Shown: positions 1-5,872, counted from the stretch's first letter. The stretch: 10,202 bases of DNA from Hyphomicrobiales bacterium (GCA_003567055.1 PXAW01000174.1:1-10202); one strand, 5' to 3'. Notes: generated from the letters alone by a model not told the origin. Translations and numbers: made by a program.

Positions 1-137
1 AAGCCGGTCTGGCGGTCGCCGCCACGACGTTCCGGCTGTTGGGAGCCCGTCTTCGCCGCAGCGGGCGTCTGCGCCGACGGCCGGCGCTGCGCCTCGTCGT
101 CCCGCGGCGGTTTCGGCGGTGCGCTGGTCTGGTCCAT
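1..137 (-). CDS. 5' part of an unidentified gene downstream of sctL, cut by the window edge
   Basis: An open frame begins with ATG at 137-135 on the minus strand and runs off the left edge; 45 codons are visible. A purine-rich stretch (GGGGAATCGG) just before the ATG can serve as a ribosome binding site. The visible peptide starts MDQTSAPPKPPRDDEAQRR and stays rich in Pro, Ala, Gln, Arg and Asp, so it is a disordered N-terminal segment with no recognisable domain. It follows sctL by 55 bases in the same direction and is probably in the same operon. In rhizobial and Yersinia-type clusters the next gene is often the ATPase sctN or another cytoplasmic sorting-platform gene, but nothing visible here identifies it. 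The gene and its start are fairly secure; the function is unknown. Confidence 0.6.
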   Translation of the reverse strand, partial: MDQTSAPPKPPRDDEAQRRPSAQTPAAAKTGSQQPERRGGDRQTG

Positions 138-192
138 TCCGATTCCCCGATTGCGGCATCTGCGCGTGCCGATGGCGCGCGGTGCCCATTCC

Positions 193-1068
193 TCACTCGT
201 CCAGACTCTGCAGCCCGGCCTTCAGCCGCGAGAGCTGCTGACGCATGCCGACATGGATGCGCCCCTTGGGAGTCTCGAGAATGATCTCGCCGCGTTTGAG
301 CAGCGGATCGGCCTCCACGCCCTTGATTTCCGGCCAGGAGCCCGTCATCGGCAATTGCCGCAGCCCTTCCTCGAGATAGGGAACCTCGTCCGGCGTGACC
401 CGGACCACCGCCCAGATGTCGCCTGCCGCGTCATCGAGGGCGCGCCGCACGCAGCGCAGGGCGAGTTCGTGCTCGTCCATCTCGCCGAGCATGCGCTCGA
501 CGGCACCGAGCACGATGCCGGCGAGTTCCTCATCCGAGGCAGCGAGGCGCTCGCGTACCCGGTCGATGGCTTCGACGAGGGTTTCGAGCGCCTCCAGCCG
601 ACCCTTCCCGAACCCCTCCTGATAACCCTTCCTGCGGGCCTGCTCCTGCGCTTCGGCGACGCTGCGGCCCATGCCGTCATGCAGGCGCCGGGCCTCGTCG
701 CGGAAGCGATCGGCGATGCGCAGAACCTTCATCTCCTCTGCCGAGAGCACTTTCGTGGCGGGCACGAAGACCGAACTCTCCGGCTGGGCCCCCGCAGCGC
801 CTGCGCCCGGTTGTGCAGCAGCCTTCGGCTCCGCCGCCTGTGCCTGCGCCGCCTGTGCCTGCGCCGCCTGTGCCGCCGCTGCCTCGGGCGGTCTCTGCAC
901 CGGCCTCTGGGGCGGTGTTCGCGGCGGCCTCTGAGGCGGCGTTCGTGGTGCCGCCCTGGGCGGCGGCTGCGCCGATGCATCGGGCGGCGTCTGCGGGCGC
1001 GGCGCTTGCGCCCCCGGATCAGGTGCCGGCTGCGCTGCGGGCTGGGCTTCAGGCTGCGGGTTGGTCAT
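193..1068 (-). CDS. sctL: Type III secretion ATPase-stator protein SctL (YscL/HrpE/NolV, FliH family)
   Basis: SctL is the cytoplasmic peripheral-stalk protein that binds the SctN ATPase and links it to the SctK/SctQ sorting platform. The product is 291 aa. Residues 1 to about 95 are Pro/Ala/Gln-rich and low in complexity. The FliH/YscL-like part follows: a long charged helix with a KGYQEGFGKGRLEAL stretch, then a C-terminal globular domain ending in RGEIILETPKGRIHVGMRQQL, the typical 'gives x-ETxxGxIdxxxxxQL' ending of the family. The frame is open further upstream, but a GGAGG lies 5 bases before the ATG at 1068 (2 bases before the adjacent ATG at 1071), and the extra upstream residues are Arg/Pro-rich shadow of the sctK 3' end, so 1068 is chosen. 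It overlaps the sctK 3' end by 20 bases, suggesting translational coupling. The low-complexity N-terminus is longer than in most SctL proteins. Confidence 0.85.
   Translation of the reverse strand: MTNPQPEAQPAAQPAPDPGAQAPRPQTPPDASAQPPPRAAPRTPPQRPPRTPPQRPVQRPPEAAAAQAAQAQAAQAQAAEPKAAAQPGAGAAGAQPESSVFVPATKVLSAEEMKVLRIADRFRDEARRLHDGMGRSVAEAQEQARRKGYQEGFGKGRLEALETLVEAIDRVRERLAASDEELAGIVLGAVERMLGEMDEHELALRCVRRALDDAAGDIWAVVRVTPDEVPYLEEGLRQLPMTGSWPEIKGVEADPLLKRGEIILETPKGRIHVGMRQQLSRLKAGLQSLDE
833..949. repeat. Two short tandem repeats inside the sctL 5' region
   Basis: A 15-bp unit (GCCGCCTGTGCCTGC on the plus strand) is present almost three times at 833-874, and a 24-bp imperfect unit twice at 902-925 and 926-949. 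Both periods are multiples of three, so the frame is kept. They encode Ala/Gln repeats (QAAQA units) and two copies of an eight-residue Pro/Arg unit (PRTPPQRP) at about residues 40-79 of SctL. Slippage here would lengthen or shorten the disordered N-terminus without breaking the gene. Confidence 0.8.
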
Positions 1069-2029
1069 CATCGCCTCCGGGTGAACCATCCTTGCCGACC
1101 GCGCTCTCGCCCGTCTTCGCCGCATCGGAGGCCGCATCGCCCCCGGCTGCGGCGGGATCGTCCGCGAGGCCATCGGCGCGCCATTGCGCTTCCGCGGCAC
1201 GGACTTCCTCGGGGGAGGGCATGACGCTATGGCCGTTGCCGCTCTGGTCATTCGCGGCACGCGCGGCTGCACAATCCCCGATCACGCGGGTCAGGGCACG
1301 GGCGGCCAGGGTGGGCAGGCCGGTGATCACCGCATCGAAACGATCGGCAAAGCCGCGTGTTGCGATGTCCACCGGCAGATCAAGCAGCAGCGCGACGCAG
1401 GCCGCGCCGTCATGGCCGTGGGCAGCAAGCGCGCGCACGAACATGCGTTTGTCCGCATCACTGATCGGGGGCTCGGCGATGAACTCGCGCAGCGCCTCGA
1501 TGCTCTGCGTCAGCAGGGGTTTCTGGACCAGCGCGAAGGAGAGGGCTTCCTCGCCGTAGCCTTCGGCGAGCCGGCGCATGGCGTCGCGGCTCATCACGCG
1601 CGGCGTATCGGCGAGGCGCATGGTGGTGGCAAAGAAGCCGATGGCGCGCATGACGATCGCGGGATCACCGGGAATGCGGCGGGCAGCGGCGACCTGGCGC
1701 CGGGTCAGCCCGAGCCGCTCACGCAGACGGGCGGCGAAGCGCCTTTGCAGGCCAGCGCGGGCATGGGCGAAATTGCTGATTGCGGCTTCCGGGAGGCCCG
1801 TCAGCGCCGCAATCCGCGCCTCGCCGAGCAGAGCGAGCAGGGCGGAGGGGTCCTCGCAGGCCGATTCCAGTATGATCGGCACACGCCGGTGGCGGGGGTG
1901 GCCGCTATCGCCTTCGCTGTCGGTCGTCAGGCGCGGTGAGCGCAGCCAGGCGCCGTCATCGGGATGAGCGGTTTCACCGCCCGGTTGCGGCGAAACGGTG
2001 CTCTGCGCGCGACCCTGTGCCGGCGTCAT
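1049..2029 (-). CDS. sctK: Probable type III secretion sorting-platform protein, SctK position (YscK/HrpD/NolU-like)
   Basis: The product is 326 aa and has no signal peptide or membrane segment. It lies between sctJ and sctL, where Yersinia yscK and rhizobial nolU sit; SctK proteins are poorly conserved adaptors that connect the SctQ pods to the inner ring. Residues 1 to about 50 are hydrophilic and probably disordered. Residues about 50-265 are a helical Ala/Leu/Arg-rich core, and the last 55 or so residues are an acidic Gly/Ala/Asp tail ending DDDQPAA. It is longer than typical SctK proteins (roughly 200-230 aa), and the excess is in the two tails. The ATG overlaps the sctJ stop in an ATGA junction, and a GAGG lies 6 bases upstream, so the start is convincing. 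Assignment to SctK is mainly by gene order; I do not see a diagnostic motif. Confidence 0.65.
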   Translation of the reverse strand: MTPAQGRAQSTVSPQPGGETAHPDDGAWLRSPRLTTDSEGDSGHPRHRRVPIILESACEDPSALLALLGEARIAALTGLPEAAISNFAHARAGLQRRFAARLRERLGLTRRQVAAARRIPGDPAIVMRAIGFFATTMRLADTPRVMSRDAMRRLAEGYGEEALSFALVQKPLLTQSIEALREFIAEPPISDADKRMFVRALAAHGHDGAACVALLLDLPVDIATRGFADRFDAVITGLPTLAARALTRVIGDCAAARAANDQSGNGHSVMPSPEEVRAAEAQWRADGLADDPAAAGGDAASDAAKTGESAVGKDGSPGGDDDQPAA

Positions 2030-2874
2030 GACGCGCCTCGCGTAGCGGCGCGCTGGCGCCAGGCGAGGAATCCGGCACCCGCCGCCATGGCAAGCGCCGC
2101 TGCCCAGAAGATATAGGGGGCGATGCGTGTCATGAAGGGCAGGGGCGGCGCAGTCTCGCCGATCGGCGCAGCCGGCGCGTCCGGCGGTGACATGGCCATC
2201 AGATTCTGCGCCGGGCGCGTATCGATCACCGCATCCGCGCGGGCATCGTTCAATCCGGGATCAGCTTGTGCCGCAACTGCTGCGGGGCTTGCGGACATGC
2301 CGTGGGAGGCGTCGAAAAAGGCGACGGCGACGTTGCGGAAATCCATGCCCTGAACCGCATTGGCGACGAGCATGCGCACGCGCGTGGTCAGTGCTTCCGT
2401 ATCGAGGCCGGGCGCATGATGGATCAGAATGGAAGCCGAAGGGCGGTTCATCGGCTGCCCGCGCAGATCGAGCTCGGGCAGGACGATATGAACGCGGGCA
2501 TTGCGCACGCCGGAAATCGTGCTGATCGTGCGGGCGATCTCCTGATTGAGGGCATGCATGGTGCGGATGCGCTGTTCGTAGGGCGAGACGATCAGCCCGT
2601 CTCCGGGAAAGATCTCGCCCAGCGACTGGAAACGCTCCGCCGGCAGGCCGGCTCTGGCCAGCGCCTCCACGGCATCCGCCATCTTCGCTTCCTCGACCAT
2701 GACGCGGAAGAGGTTGTCACTGACCTCTTCGCGTGAGGCTTCGATGCCGGCGCGGGCGAGCACCGCGATCATCTCGTTTGCTTCGCGCTGGGACAGGTTG
2801 CCGTAAAGCTCGACCTGGCAGGCTGCCAGGAAGAGACAGAGTGTCACAACGAAAGGGCGCAAACGGCCGAGCAT
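2026..2874 (-). CDS. sctJ: Type III secretion inner-membrane ring lipoprotein SctJ (YscJ/HrcJ/PrgK family)
   Basis: SctJ forms the periplasmic face of the inner-membrane ring of the injectisome basal body. The product is 282 aa. A lipoprotein signal peptide ends in the lipobox LAAC with acylated Cys19. It is followed by the family hallmark ELYGNLSQREANEMIAVLARAGI and, after the first ring-building domain, by a stretch starting SPYEQRIRTMHALNQEIART and ending ARVHIVLPE, which is typical of YscJ/FliF-type modules. A single membrane segment lies at about residues 252-272 (IFWAAALAMAAGAGFLAW), with a short Arg-rich cytoplasmic tail. Length and architecture are normal for the family. The start has a GAGGA about 10 bases upstream; the gene begins 24 bases after the preceding stop, and its own stop overlaps the sctK start by 4 bases. 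This is the most certain T3SS marker in the window. Confidence 0.95.
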   Translation of the reverse strand: MLGRLRPFVVTLCLFLAACQVELYGNLSQREANEMIAVLARAGIEASREEVSDNLFRVMVEEAKMADAVEALARAGLPAERFQSLGEIFPGDGLIVSPYEQRIRTMHALNQEIARTISTISGVRNARVHIVLPELDLRGQPMNRPSASILIHHAPGLDTEALTTRVRMLVANAVQGMDFRNVAVAFFDASHGMSASPAAVAAQADPGLNDARADAVIDTRPAQNLMAMSPPDAPAAPIGETAPPLPFMTRIAPYIFWAAALAMAAGAGFLAWRQRAATRGAS

Positions 2875-2898
2875 CTCAGGATCGTCCTCATCAGCGGA

Positions 2899-3705
2899 TT
2901 ACGACCCTTGCTTGAGTTGGTTGAAGATCTCGTTAATTTTCTTCACCATACCGGTGACGTGCTCGAAGGCCGAGAGCATGCGCACCCGCGTCTCCTGGTG
3001 GGCGGCCATGTGCAGCGACATCATCATGCTGCGCTCGGTATTGAGCTTGTCGCCCTCGCGCGTCAGGGCGTGCACTTTGGAATTGTGCTCCATGGCCCGT
3101 TCCGGTGAACTCGGGCGCGGCTGCGAGATGGTATCGCGCAACTCTCCCATCACCTTGTCGAGCCGGGTGCTGAGATGGCTGATCTCGCTCGCGAAATCGA
3201 TCGATTCGGCCTTGGTTTCGCCATTCATGCCCAAAGCCGATTGCACGACCGGGACCGCGCGCTGGCTGTGATCGGAGAAGATCGGCTGGATCCGGTCGGA
3301 ATCGCGGGCGAGGCGCTGCTGATCATGCGAGGCGAAATGCCCGCGCTCGGCGCCGCCGCCGGCAGCCGGAGCGAAGCCGTCCCCGCCGCCGCCGCGCGCC
3401 GGTGCCGTCTGCGCGGCGTGGCGGTAGTTCTGGCCATGGGCTTCGCCGGCCCCGATCGTGGGGGGCATCAGCACCCGCATCATGTTGGTGCGCTCCAACT
3501 CCAGCGTGCGCTCGAGCCGGCGGAAATTGTCTCCGAAGGTGCGCAGATCGGCGCGGGGATCGAGCTCGCGCGCTGCCGGGGCCTTGCCGAGCGCTTCGCG
3601 ATAGACCGTATTGAACGCCTGTGCGTCGCCACCCGCCGGATCGGCGCCCGGCCCCGGCGCACCGACGTGAAAACCGCTGACGGATGCGGGTCCGATGGTA
3701 TCCAA
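2899..3705 (-). CDS. sctI: Probable type III secretion inner-rod protein, SctI-like, with long N-terminal extension
   Basis: This is the first gene of the T3SS operon, just before sctJ, the place of sctI (yscI, rhizobial nolB). From the TTG at 3705 the product is 268 aa. The last 40 or so residues (SLHMAAHQETRVRMLSAFEH and onward to NEIFNQLKQGS) form a Met-rich amphipathic helix at the extreme C-terminus, as in inner-rod proteins, which polymerise through it. The rest is atypical: a Gly/Pro/Ala-rich start, a helical stretch at about residues 30-75, a Gly/Ala-rich linker, and a second helical part. Known SctI proteins are about 80-165 aa, so this one is oversized. The TTG is preferred because AGGGAG (3712-3717) sits 6 bases upstream. 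An ATG at 3735 and further upstream GTG/ATG codons are in frame but lack good ribosome binding sites. There is no signal peptide. The SctI call rests on position plus the C-terminal helix. Confidence 0.65.
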   Translation of the reverse strand: MDTIGPASVSGFHVGAPGPGADPAGGDAQAFNTVYREALGKAPAARELDPRADLRTFGDNFRRLERTLELERTNMMRVLMPPTIGAGEAHGQNYRHAAQTAPARGGGGDGFAPAAGGGAERGHFASHDQQRLARDSDRIQPIFSDHSQRAVPVVQSALGMNGETKAESIDFASEISHLSTRLDKVMGELRDTISQPRPSSPERAMEHNSKVHALTREGDKLNTERSMMMSLHMAAHQETRVRMLSAFEHVTGMVKKINEIFNQLKQGS

Positions 3706-4035
3706 GCGGATCTCCCTGACGATGACGGCGACCATACGATGCGACCGGATTGCCGGGCATCGCCTGCCTGGGACGAAACGCATTCTATGATTGCGCATCG
3801 CTTCGTACAATCTTTGCGCGATACAGACTGAAAATACGATTAACGGCACTTTACGGCAGGCGTCCTGTTTTCGCGTGCCGGCCCCAGCCTGTCGGTGCGA
3901 GGGGGGGTATGTGCTGCGGCGAGCAACCGGCAGCTCACATCATCTTAATTCGCATAGATGCATAGAAAATCAATTAATAGAAATTATGATTTAAACTGAA
4001 ACATATTTGTGCTAGATGTATCATCCTCGAACAAA

Positions 4036-4094
4036 GCATGAGATGAAATGCGATCTCAATCATCTCTTGAGGTTGATGCGCATTTCCCTTATGC
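4036..4094. repeat. Nested inverted repeats overlapping the promoter of the small gene pair
   Basis: Several dyads share the same 59 bases. GAAATGCG (4045-4052) pairs with CGCATTTC (4079-4086), flanked by GCAT (4036-4039) and ATGC (4091-4094). Inside it CTCAA (4055-4059) pairs with TTGAG (4067-4071). An alternative arm GAGATGA (4040-4046) matches TCATCTC (4060-4066), and ATGCGCAT (4076-4083) is a perfect palindrome. They cover the proposed -35 and spacer of the promoter at 4067-4095, so an operator for a dimeric regulator is the simplest reading. Confidence 0.6.
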
Positions 4095-4095
4095 T
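4067..4095 (+). promoter_or_regulatory. Predicted sigma-70 promoter for the small gene pair
   Basis: TTGAGG (4067-4072) and TATGCT (4090-4095) are separated by 17 bases, each matching four of six consensus positions. Transcription would start near 4102 and give a leader of about 30 bases before the ATG at 4133. The overlap with the nested inverted repeats suggests regulation by a DNA-binding protein. This is a prediction from spacing and consensus only. Confidence 0.5.
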
Positions 4096-4132
4096 GTACG
4101 GCAATTACGATGCATAGGATAAATGAAAGACA

Positions 4133-4447
4133 ATGAGTAATATTCCCAGCCCCTTTGGCTCTGCGCTCGGTTCACCCGTAGGGCGGGGCGCTTCCATCGT
4201 TCCGGGTGCGTCTGAAACCGGCTTCAAGATTCCGCCGTCGGACACGACGGCGGTGGACAAAGGTGATCCTTCCTCTCGCACAGCTGCACCAGAGGCTCAG
4301 GCAGCCGGCGCGCTGGTTCCCGGGCAAGCGGTCAAAGGGGGCTCGCCCGCGAACAAGACCCTGACACTGGCTGAAGCTTATGAGGATGCGGTCAAGAACG
4401 GCAAGACCGATGGCTATCCCTCGCTGTACAACAGCTATTTCGGCTGA
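4133..4447 (+). CDS. Small hypothetical protein divergent from the T3SS operon
   Basis: The product is 104 aa and I do not recognise its family. The first 30 or so residues are Ser/Pro/Gly-rich (MSNIPSPFGSALGSPVGRGA), the middle is Ala/Thr/Pro-rich and probably disordered, and the C-terminus looks ordered and aromatic (LTLAEAYEDAVKNGKTDGYP, then SLYNSYFG). There is no signal peptide or membrane segment. A Ser/Pro-rich, low-hydrophobicity N-terminus resembles type III secretion signals, but such signals are too loose to prove secretion. The ribosome binding site is weak (GAAAG, 4 bases before the ATG). It is the first gene of an apparent two-gene unit, 17 bases before the next gene, read divergently from the T3SS genes under the promoter at 4067-4095. 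It may be a T3SS substrate or accessory protein, or unrelated. Confidence 0.65.
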   Translation: MSNIPSPFGSALGSPVGRGASIVPGASETGFKIPPSDTTAVDKGDPSSRTAAPEAQAAGALVPGQAVKGGSPANKTLTLAEAYEDAVKNGKTDGYPSLYNSYFG

Positions 4448-4464
4448 TGGCGGAGGATTGAGTG

Positions 4465-4734
4465 ATGCGCCTCCCCAATCGTGAAATCGTCTATCGGCTG
4501 CTTTTCGTGACCGAGCAGGGCAACGAGGACCAGCGAAATGCCGCGAATGCGCGGCTGGCTTCGCTGCGTGACGCCTTCAACAACGACCGGCGCTTCCCCT
4601 CGTCCCGCCCGGTCATGCCGGCGATCGAGACGGAATGCTGGACCTGGTGGCACGAGGTGGCGAACATGCCGCCTGCCCCGCGCGAGCCCGCTCCGGCCAC
4701 CGGCACGGTGCCGTTCGGCCAGGTTCCCGGCTGA
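4465..4734 (+). CDS. Small hypothetical protein, second gene of the unit beside the T3SS operon
   Basis: The product is 89 aa and not recognised. Residues 1 to about 40 form a probable charged helix (PNREIVYRLLFVTEQGNEDQ and on to LASLRDAF). A Trp-rich patch (ECWTWWHEV) follows, then a Pro-rich tail ending VPFGQVPG. No signal peptide or membrane segment is present. GGAGG at 4452-4456 is 8 bases before the ATG at 4465 and 5 bases before an in-frame GTG at 4462; the ATG is chosen, but the GTG would add only one residue. The good ribosome binding site and 17-base gap to the previous gene indicate joint expression. A small helical protein next to a possible substrate could be its chaperone, but there is no sequence evidence for that. 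Confidence 0.65.
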   Translation: MRLPNREIVYRLLFVTEQGNEDQRNAANARLASLRDAFNNDRRFPSSRPVMPAIETECWTWWHEVANMPPAPREPAPATGTVPFGQVPG

Positions 4735-4766
4735 GGGCTTCGCGCACGCACCGATATCGGCCTGAA

Positions 4767-4798
4767 GGGCCGCCGCGCATTGACGATGCCGGCGGCCC
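4767..4798. terminator. GC-rich hairpin between convergent genes
   Basis: GGGCCGCCG (4767-4775) and CGGCGGCCC (4790-4798) form a perfect 9-bp stem with a 14-base loop. It lies 32 bases after the stop of the small plus-strand gene and 18 bases before the end of the convergent DUF3750 gene, so it could end transcription from both sides. No long T run follows on either strand, so it is not a textbook intrinsic terminator. Confidence 0.55.
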
Positions 4799-4816
4799 GT
4801 TCGCGTTCATCCGCAT

Positions 4817-5623
4817 TCACGGCGATCCGCCGCCCGCGCCCGGCAGATGCAGATCTCCCCAGCCGGGAAGCTTGATCCCGAGCCGTAACGGATCAATGCC
4901 GGCGACGAGCCCGAGCAGGTGGATCTCGATGCCTTCCACGCGCCCCACCGCGAAGCCGCCATAGCCGCCGAACGAGACCCGCAGGCCCGTACCGCTCATG
5001 CTGCGCCCGATGCTGAAGCGCCCGCCGGCCCAGTCGCGTCCCAAAGCCGTCGATGGCAACGCCGCACCGAGTTCCGGCACTTCTTCCAGAACATGGGCGA
5101 CGAAGCTGTTCGAATTCGGCCCCGGCCAGGCGCGATAGCCGCGCGCGCCGCCGAAGGGATAGGATTCGACCGCGGCTTCGATCCGGGGAATCAGCCGCTC
5201 GGCCTGCGCCCCGTTCATGGCGAGCACGGTGACCGGATCATGCGAGAACCAGCGCCCGTCCGCAACCCAACCGTTGACCCGCAACGGGTTGCGCCCCCAT
5301 CCGACCTTGTCGTAGCGGGTATATGCGTTGGCTCCTGCCCGCTTGATCACGATCCAGCTGTGATGCGCCACGACCCCGCGCCAGCGCCCGGTTCGTGCCG
5401 CGTAGATCCGGATCAGCGCCTCCTCGGCCAGGTCGGGATCGGGAAGCAGCGCGGCCGAGCTCCAATCGGCCTGCGACCAGCGGGCATCGTGTGCGCCCCC
5501 ATACCAATGGTAGAGCGCGTGACTGCCCAGCGGCAGCACGAATGCGATCATGATGACGGCGATGCCCAGCATCGAACCGTAACGCAGACCGCGCAGGCAG
5601 GTGGCCACCAGATTGCGTGTCAT
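4817..5623 (-). CDS. Membrane-anchored DUF3750 family protein
   Basis: The product is 268 aa and matches the DUF3750 family, whose function is unknown. An N-terminal membrane segment lies at about residues 16-34 (SMLGIAVIMIAFVLPLGSHA). The soluble part, probably periplasmic, carries the conserved stretches HHSWIVIKRAGANAYTRYDK, VGWGRNPLRVNGWVADGRWF, and RAWPGPNSNSFVAHVLEEVP followed by a Gly-rich end. The His/Trp in the first block and the PGPNSN/H region look like a conserved active-site set, but that is inference. The ATG at 5623 is chosen because it places the membrane segment normally. An upstream in-frame ATG at 5698 would translate the tandem-repeat DNA and is unlikely. The ribosome binding site is weak (GACGGGC). 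The gene is divergent from the hydrolase gene, and the space between them holds a 20-bp tandem array. Confidence 0.85.
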   Translation of the reverse strand: MTRNLVATCLRGLRYGSMLGIAVIMIAFVLPLGSHALYHWYGGAHDARWSQADWSSAALLPDPDLAEEALIRIYAARTGRWRGVVAHHSWIVIKRAGANAYTRYDKVGWGRNPLRVNGWVADGRWFSHDPVTVLAMNGAQAERLIPRIEAAVESYPFGGARGYRAWPGPNSNSFVAHVLEEVPELGAALPSTALGRDWAGGRFSIGRSMSGTGLRVSFGGYGGFAVGRVEGIEIHLLGLVAGIDPLRLGIKLPGWGDLHLPGAGGGSP

Positions 5624-5655
5624 GCCCGTCAAGATCGGTGATCTCTCGCAGAAGG

Positions 5656-5755
5656 CAAGTCGCGACAGCATAGAGCCAGCCGCGACAGCACAGAGCAAGT
5701 CGCGACAGCATAGAGCCAGCCGCTACAGCACAGAGCAAGTCGCGACAGCATGGAG
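5656..5755. repeat. Tandem array of five 20-bp units upstream of the DUF3750 gene
   Basis: Five 20-bp units follow each other without spacers, in two alternating versions. Type A begins CAAGTCGCGACAGCA (5656, 5696, 5736) and type B begins CCAGCCGCGACAGCA (5676, 5716); each ends in CAGAG, TAGAG or TGGAG. The period of the A-B pair is 40 bp, and a degraded sixth unit may start at 5756. Type A units contain the palindrome GTCGCGAC. One base differs in the second B unit (CGCTACAG). Neither 20 nor 40 is a multiple of three, so the array is not a coding repeat. It begins 33 bases upstream of the DUF3750 start codon, in its leader or promoter region. Confidence 0.85.
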
Positions 5756-5872
5756 CCGGCGAGACGACCATTTACGGCGACGCTGCCGTACGCCCGCCCC
5801 AATCTTCCAGCATGACCGGAACTTGCCCGGCGCCGCGCGCCGTCACCTCCATCAGATCCCGCGAAGCCAATC

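Larger units (their letters stand above)
3706..4132. other. Divergent intergenic region between the T3SS operon and the small plus-strand genes
   Basis: About 430 bases without a convincing gene. The part near sctI is GC-rich and holds a run of seven G at 3901-3907. From about 3936 to 4130 the composition becomes clearly AT-rich, unlike the rest of the window. GATGCATAG occurs twice (3957-3965 and 4109-4117), with another GCATAG at 3952-3957. The region should contain the T3SS operon promoter on the minus strand, but I could not pick a convincing one there. I see no clear sigma-54 (GG-N10-GC), HrpL-type or rhizobial tts-box element. AT-rich DNA in front of T3SS genes is a common target of silencing proteins, which is inference here. 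Confidence 0.6.

Noticed and set aside
151..1224. Long plus-strand open frame opposite sctL and sctK
   Set aside because: It is an antisense shadow in very GC-rich DNA, Arg/Leu-rich with no domain, while the minus strand encodes a recognisable SctL.
1184..1939. Plus-strand frame of about 250 codons opposite sctK
   Set aside because: Composition is typical of a reverse-complement frame, and the minus-strand gene has an ATGA junction and ribosome binding site.
3706..3849. N-terminal extension of the sctI gene from GTG at 3849 or ATG at 3783/3735
   Set aside because: None has a good ribosome binding site, the upstream residues look like translated promoter DNA, and TTG at 3705 has an ideal AGGGAG.
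4919..5641. Plus-strand frame of 240 codons opposite the DUF3750 gene
   Set aside because: The minus strand carries conserved DUF3750 blocks; the plus frame has no family features and no suitable start signal.
5656..5755. CRISPR array
   Set aside because: The 20-bp units are directly adjacent, with no unique spacers, and no cas genes are near.
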